Under the pieces are notes generated by a model, which was not told where the DNA came from, did no database searches, and saw nothing but the letters and a program-made list of their open reading frames with translations. DNA of 64,000 nt from the NCBI GenBank assembly GCA_948567375.1, contig OX419759.1, forward strand, positions 18,940,744 to 19,004,743, read 5' to 3'. This DNA is from Lunularia cruciata. Taxonomy: Eukaryota > Streptophyta > Marchantiopsida > Lunulariales > Lunulariaceae. Every line of letters starts with the position of its first letter. Within the stretch, counting starts at the first letter, position 1. Made by a program: the position numbers and the translations under genes. Shown piece by piece: positions 58,390 to 64,000 of the stretch.

Positions 58390-59921
58390 TCAGATGACTA
58401 TCTCTCTGGGGATGTCATGGTACATGACTGCATCTCCCATACTAGCTGCAACGCCACCACGGCCGATTGCCAACTGCGCCAGCTTGGGAGCCAGTAGCGA
58501 CGTGTTCATATAGTTTTGAGAAACAAGTTGGGTCTGCTGAGCTGAGAGTGCGTGGTAGTTATCCTGGGAGCTATATCTATCCTGAGCAACTACAGGTGCT
58601 GGCGATGGGTGAGTTTGGAAATCACCATATGTCAAATCTACACTAGGTGCATATGGTGACCAGTCAGTGCTTATATTGCTGCATGAAGAGGTCGGCGAGG
58701 AGTTATGGTGAGATGAGATCATTCCCACGCTAGACAAGTCGTTGCCGCCAATGGTTGCCTGCAAGGGGTAAATGGCTGTGCCACTGGAACTCCGAATACC
58801 GGAGGAGTCGACCGAAGTTGGAGTTGTTGAGGAAATACAATTCCTCAGACTGCTCTCGATCACCATCAGCCTCTCATCGATGCATCCACCGACGACAGTA
58901 TTTTGTTGTTGGTGTCGTTGCCTCTCTCTTTCTGCTTGCTCAATAGCGTGTAGCTGTAATTTCGCCTGGTCTTTTATCTGAAATGCTCTCACTTGCTGTA
59001 GCTGTAATTTTGCCTCCTCATTTTGAAGTGCCCTCACGTGATGAAGCTCCAAATTTTGTCCGTCTTGAATGGGAGGTACAATACTGAACTGATGGAACTC
59101 ATATTGGTTATGGTGTCCGATGTCAGACTGGTGGTGGTAATACTCACCCATTGAGGGCTGTATCATCTGCTGCAATAGGCCATCGGCCGCTGCTCTCCTT
59201 CCACTTCCAATTGGAAGCGTAAAATTTTGGCCGCCACCACTCCTTCCATGTGCAAAGGCCGCAATTTGGACTCCACCACGTTGGTGATGGTAGCTCAAAT
59301 GTTGTCTTTCGGCCAACTTCTTCTTCAGCCGGGTGTTCCAATAGTTTTTAATATCGTTATCCGTTCGGCCTGGTAACTGTGCTGCGATCAGAGACCACCT
59401 GGAGATAAACACGGACATTGGCGTTAAAAACAACCTCGAAGCAATTTAGCCGCCGGACAAAACGGGCATTCAATTTTCGGACCAAAACCCACAAGATGAG
59501 AAGTTGCGCTAGCTAAATTCACCTGCTGCCGAAGGACGCATGGAGCTCATAGATGATCCGCTCCTCCTCTTCTGTAAAGCTCCCGTGTTTGATGTCCGGT
59601 CTCAGGTAGTTTATCCACCTGAGTCTGCAGCTCTTGCCGCAGCGTTTAAGGCCTGACCAAGAGACGAGAAATTTTGATCAGTCAATCGAAATTATTACTC
59701 CCCGTAGATTGGAAACCTTTCAGTTTCTGATAAAAGAAGTATCCTTATATCTTAGCGTGAAACAGTCACTTACAACACCACTCACCCGCTTTTCCGGGAA
59801 GAGTAATCCAGTTCCCCCCAGTTCCATTATTTTCAATAAACGCTTTCAGTTTAGCGTCCTCTTCGGGAGCCCATGGCCCTTTCTTCACATTGGCCTTATC
59901 ACAGCAAGGTGCTCGCCCCAT
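58390..59921 (-). CDS. R2R3-MYB transcription factor, three exons
   Basis: Exons on the minus strand are 59921-59786 (136 bases), 59652-59523 (130) and 59398-58390 (1009), encoding 424 residues with stop TGA at 58390-58392. Both introns (133 and 124 bases) have GT...AG ends. They sit at the conserved plant R2R3 positions: phase 1 before GLKRCGKSC and phase 2 at GS/RWS. The start MGRAPCCDK and next KGPW are classic. R2 Trp are 17, 38 and 58. R3 has Phe 71, Trp 90 and Trp 109. The extra Gly in NGTGGNWI and the sequence KHGSFTEEE suggest the subgroup-14-like group (RAX/MYB36/MYB68/MYB87 relatives); that placement is tentative. The C-terminal region is Gln- and Ser-rich, as in activation regions, with a tandem 16-residue repeat. 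It should be a nuclear DNA-binding regulator. The frame is intact. Confidence 0.95.
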
Positions 59922-60520
59922 CTGGTACCCAGACCTCGATCGTCCTGCTCTTGAACCTTCTTGTAGTAGATCTCGAATGGACCCAAATGCAATGACTGAC
60001 TTCCTCGGGTCTTCGTCGTCCAGTTCAGGCCTAGGTAGGGAAGTGCGTGGGCTGCTGTGTTGTGGCTACAACTGCTAGTGGTCTTGCTCCTCGTGAGCGA
60101 AAGTGAATTGAGACTGTGAGAGAGAGACTTGAGGTAAATCAATCAAACGGATACGCTCCTTTCCTTCCTTCCACCTTCAGCAAGTTCTTGTCTATACTCC
60201 TCCTGGACCGGGAAGAATATATTGGTCGTCGTCAAGTATAGGCCTAGGTAGGAAGCTGTTGTCTGCGAGATAGAGCTCGTGCTGCTCCTGCTGCCGAGGA
60301 GAAAAATGGTTTGTTTGACACTGTGCGAGAGAGAAAGAGAGACTGGACACACTCAGAAGAGGAGAGAGAGATTGACGTAAATCGGCCGTGGGTTCGGTTG
60401 GAATGACCCACTTCTTGTGTCCGGTGAAGCTTAAAAGCATTAAGCTATTCCTCATCGCTTGACCAGGTGCCCCGAGCCGATGTGACGTGGAGCAAGGGGT
60501 AATGCTTCTAATTACGCACA
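59922..60520 (-). promoter_or_regulatory. Presumed 5' UTR and promoter of the MYB gene, with a diverged internal duplication
   Basis: On the gene strand this is pyrimidine-rich (CTCTCTCTCAC near 60128-60113 and CTCTCTCTTTCTCTC near 60344-60325), typical of plant 5' leaders. Two related blocks of roughly 130-150 bases, about 60005-60140 and 60225-60380, share AGGCCTAGGTAGG, a GCTGCTGTG/GCTGCTCCTG part, GAGAGAGA and GACGTAAATC/GAGGTAAATC. No TATA box could be fixed with confidence. Confidence 0.5.
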
Positions 60521-63500
60521 TTCCCTCTGGGAAGATTTCTACATATCTCGGAGCGTGCCCTAGCTCTCAAAGAAATTCGGTTGCCTACGTTAATTCTCAA
60601 CTGAGACCCACCCCCCATTTTCGAGGTCTGATTTTCGTAAAATTTCATAAATTAGACGAGGGTTGGACGTGTGGAGGTCCGATTTTCTAATATAGTTTTG
60701 GTAGGCGGACGCTCCATTTTACTAAATTCACTCCCCTTCCGGGAGGAAGAGCGGGGAATGAATGGGATGGACCGCCCGACATCCATCCTTCCGAACAGTT
60801 CCCCCGAAATCTAAGTGGGCCCATTCTTCCGCCCATGCTCACCCCATCCCTCCAGTTCGGGTATGTCTTCAACTAATCAATGCTGGCATCTAAAGGTGCG
60901 GGAATTACTAACAGACCGTGTCTGCCGTGGATTTACCAAAGATCGACGATTAGAGATTCGTAGATCTAACCAGCAGCTTAACTCTGGTAAGGTGGTAGTT
61001 ATAAGAGCCGAGTTTCCTCTTCCGCCGCCGAGCGCAGGAACCTCAGTACGAAGTCCGGAGAGGAGGAGAACGTGCTTTTGCAGAAGTATCTCCACCCTAC
61101 TGTAGTCCAAACATTCTCTTTCTCCCATTCACTTTCGGTCCATTTCGAGTCCACCTTCATTTATTACCCTCCGCCGCTTTAGCGACAATGCCTACCGACA
61201 ACTTCGATCGTATCGTATATTTCATTCTTTGGAGGTTACGTCCGGTATCTCACGGCAGCTGTGTATATATCCAGTGTTGCCTGATTGCCATATACGCGGC
61301 AGCGAATCCGGCTTCAATCAAGACATTTAAGACTTACTCGGACCATCGACGTTCCAGACCCGGAAGTTTTGCTTTTCCCGTCCAAAAGCTGGTTTTACCG
61401 GTTATATCCCCAACCTGGCGACTGCTCGGTTCCTGGTGTTCTCGAGAAATTACTAAAATTGAGAGCGTTCAAGGTCTGTAGTGTGAAAGCATTGTGGGAT
61501 ATCATGACAGGCATAGAACAGGAGTTCAACAATTACAAACAGGGCACGATTAAGTCTTCTTCCTGGAGGTCGCGGTGGAATGTCATATTCTAAGGGCTGA
61601 GGACGAACGGCCGACGGACGATTCTGGGTGCCCCACGGTCTGTCCAGTTTCTCAGTACCTAAGTAGTGGCTCGACGTGGGACCCTTCAACCGGAGCAGTG
61701 ACTCCTCATAACCACGGACGGAAGGAAGAGAAGACGGACTAGAGAGGGTCTCGACTGGCTTCGTACCAACATGCACTGAACAATTCGAAATCTAATGACC
61801 CCGGGAAAGCTGGGTTCACGTGGATCGCCGTCTTCAGTATATAGTCACCTAGGGCAACTACCAAGTCGGACGCGGATTTAAACCGTGGCGATGGTGACAT
61901 GGTACCCAGACCACGGCGCCTGGTTCAATTGCTGACAGGCTATAAAGAGCAAGGGGAAGAAACATGAACTAAGGCCCGTTGCTGGTGGCTGTGGATGACG
62001 AGGGACGTAGTAACGCAGTCCAGCACAACTGCGGCTGTTGATCGTTACATCACATGTCTGACGTAAAAGATGTACATCCTCGAAATATGAAGACGACCAG
62101 AGGACGGAAGGAGCAAGTTGATGTACTTGTGATAGTTTATCTGTACTTGACGGACGGATAATTGGATAGTGGGCTACGCAGTCGATTCTCCGTAGCTTTT
62201 AGTTAGCGCTCCGTAGAACTTTTAGAGTGACTTTTAGCGATGGTCGAAGGTGCACTTAATAGGTCTTCACAACGAAGGAGCATGGAAATTATTCCCGCAA
62301 GTCCCCTGGAATTTCTGGGGAGGTCTATTTCAAGACTGTATTAGGCAAGAAAATGAGTTATTCCTGCGAGATGATATTACACCTCTAGTCATATTTTGGG
62401 CTGCCTGGTTTGATTTATGGGGTTATTTACATAACTTTATTGTGATATGTGATGTTTGTCTTCAACCTGGGAACAGGCACACACTTGGAACAAAGTGGTG
62501 AAACATACGCTCGCCAGTGCTTCCGGTTTTTCACTGCTCCTGATATGGATGGTGAACTGGCAGCAAAATTGAGACAATGTGTCGTCCAGAGGGTTAGTAA
62601 AGAGACAACCGAATGCCTGTATATTGACTAAGGTCTTGACATTTGTGGACGAATTTTGAAATTTACCGGAAAACGTGATCGAGATCATGTGCCATCCAGA
62701 AGGTTTGTAAGTAGACAACCAAATACATATCTATTGAGGAAGGACTTGGCATTTGTGGAAGAATTTTAAAATCTACCATAAAACATGATCGATCGCTGTG
62801 TTATGAAGATATAAAACTGGTTCATGGAACTGTTGGCAAAGCACACATCAAAACTGCATTTGCAAATAAAGTTCGGGAACTAATACGGCAGTCACCACAG
62901 TGGCAACCAGTCAATACCGACGTTTAAGTTCTACTCTAAAACAGCATTTGCTTTGGCCATTTGTCCAGAGGTGAACTAGATTTTGTATTCTTGGCGTAAC
63001 TTCGATGTTGATCCATCATCGAGTTCCTTCAGTCCACCATCTGATGTGGATCAGATTTGGTTATCTCTCCTATATTGCCTTGCTTGTCAAACTTATGGTA
63101 GGTTGATTATGCCGAACTAAGTAAAAGGTCATGACGTACTAAGTACTTCACTATGACGTAGATTAGCAAGCAAGAACTTGAATCCCCGTGGGTTGTGCTC
63201 TTGAGTGATAAACAACAGGAATTCACCACAAGTACAACATCGAGTTCAGTTGAATGTACAGACGTATTCTTGTTGCGTGAGTGTACTTTCATGGCTGTTG
63301 AGGCTTGATATTCATATAATACTCGGGACCCACACGAGCGAGATGGAATTTGTAGTTGAGAAGTCCAGAGCACATTCACACAAGTGCACAATATCATTTA
63401 TCCTTCCCTTCTGTGTGGGGAAGTCCCATTGGGTGGGAGCTTCCGCAAGTTTTCGTACAATCGTATATGACAGTGATCCTCTTCAACACTTCCTTCACAC

Positions 63501-64000
63501 ACTCACACAAAAATACCTCTTCACGAAATTGGACTCCACTTGTACTCGTTCGCATTCGCCCGCACCTACTCAAAAAATGACAAGCTTGTGAGATTGACAC
63601 TGACTTTTGTTTGTCAATTGACACCATTTGAACCATTGCTGTCTTCGTTTCCTTGAACCGAAAGCAGGAGAATTGTTATGCGAAAATGAGAGATAAAGCT
63701 GGAACTACTTACACTTTGAGAAAATTTTACCTACAAGTTATCGTAGTCTACAACTGCAGATCCTTGACAACTTGCCTTGTTACATCTCCTCTCTTACTTT
63801 ACCTCTGGCATTTTCTCACGGGGACTTTAGAGAACAAGTTGAAAACATAACAAAAGTATTCTATTCATAGCAGTGCGTCTGTTTAGCTCCTCTTGAACCT
63901 GATACTAACCATAAGGTTATAGGTGTCTTTTTCAGCAATGAAGGCCAATTTGTAGTTAGTCACCACTAGACGAATCATGTACTAACTTTTTGCTTCCAAT
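60521..64000. other. Unique-looking sequence without a recognised gene
   Basis: Short open stretches occur (for example 61188-61481 plus, 62250-62501 plus, 63205-63591 plus), but none has a recognisable domain, good splice context or a partner reading frame. It could contain unrecognised exons or a non-coding transcript. A tandem duplication lies at 62579-62798. Confidence 0.45.
62579..62798. repeat. Tandem duplication of about 110 bases
   Basis: Unit 1 (TGTCGTCCAGAGGGTTAGTA...) and unit 2 (TGCCATCCAGAAGGTTTGTA...) share GAGACAACC/TAGACAACC, CTTGACATTTGTGG/CTTGGCATTTGTGG and a GTGATCGA/ATGATCGA end. Divergence is about 20 percent by eye. Confidence 0.85.

Noticed and set aside
59399-59433. 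Upstream extension of MYB exon 3 to the in-frame ATG at 59433
   Set aside because: This lies in intron 2; the acceptor AG at 59400-59399 joins the exon 2 donor and restores the conserved G-S-R-W-S codons.
63205-63591. 128-codon plus-strand frame near the window end
   Set aside because: It overlaps frames on the other strand, has no domain, and its composition looks random.

Overview
The window is nuclear DNA from a land plant. The evidence is an intron-containing R2R3-MYB gene with the standard plant intron positions, plus many plant-type LTR retrotransposons and a Mutator-like element. The genome is probably large and repeat-rich. The exact lineage cannot be read from this sequence; nothing points specifically to a flowering plant. 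There are no operons, and no rRNA, tRNA or CRISPR was recognised.

About 56 of the 64 kb are transposable elements, many nested. Layout: (1) 1-6898, the 3' part of a young Ty3/gypsy element (family G1, copy 1, plus strand) with an uninterrupted 1608-codon gag-pol frame. (2) 6899-9936 and 19673-22168, two pieces of one minus-strand element of a second Ty3/gypsy family (G2, copy A). It is split by an inserted element X (9937-10064 plus 17872-19672, flanked by GGTCT). X is itself split by a complete G1 element (copy 2, 10065-17871, minus strand). (3) 22216-23125, a 3' stub of a third G1 copy, then a chromodomain remnant. (4) 23.9-26.0 kb, a decayed minus-strand Ty1/copia element. (5) 27.2-29.3 kb, two opposed Mutator-like transposase fragments. 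(6) 30689-31389, an old solo G1 LTR. (7) 31420-37058, a structurally complete but decayed Ty3/gypsy element C with two LTRs, an initiator-Met PBS and a perfect GGTGG target duplication. (8) 37.1-39.9 kb, an unrecognised decayed minus-strand coding region. (9) 41139-46843, a decayed Ty1/copia element. (10) 46844-56448, G2 copy B, nearly full length, plus strand. (11) 56.5-64 kb, mostly unique sequence with the MYB gene (three exons, minus strand, 59921 to 58390).

The most notable observation is in family G2. Between the aspartic protease and the reverse transcriptase, both copies encode a decayed but recognisable C5 cytosine DNA methyltransferase domain: motif I, the Pro-Cys catalytic motif IV, the Glu-Asn motif VI, and motifs VIII, IX and X in order. 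Copy B also has a decayed PHD-finger (C4HC3) pattern after the integrase. The ancestral polyprotein therefore seems to have combined a DNA-methylation writer and a likely chromatin reader with the usual retrotransposon enzymes. Both copies carry many stops, and three stops fall at the same codons in both.

Family G1 has a second oddity: a separate small leader ORF upstream of gag-pol that encodes its own CCHC zinc knuckle. It is open in copy 2 and broken by one stop in copy 1.

All domain calls come from reading translations by eye; no database search was possible.
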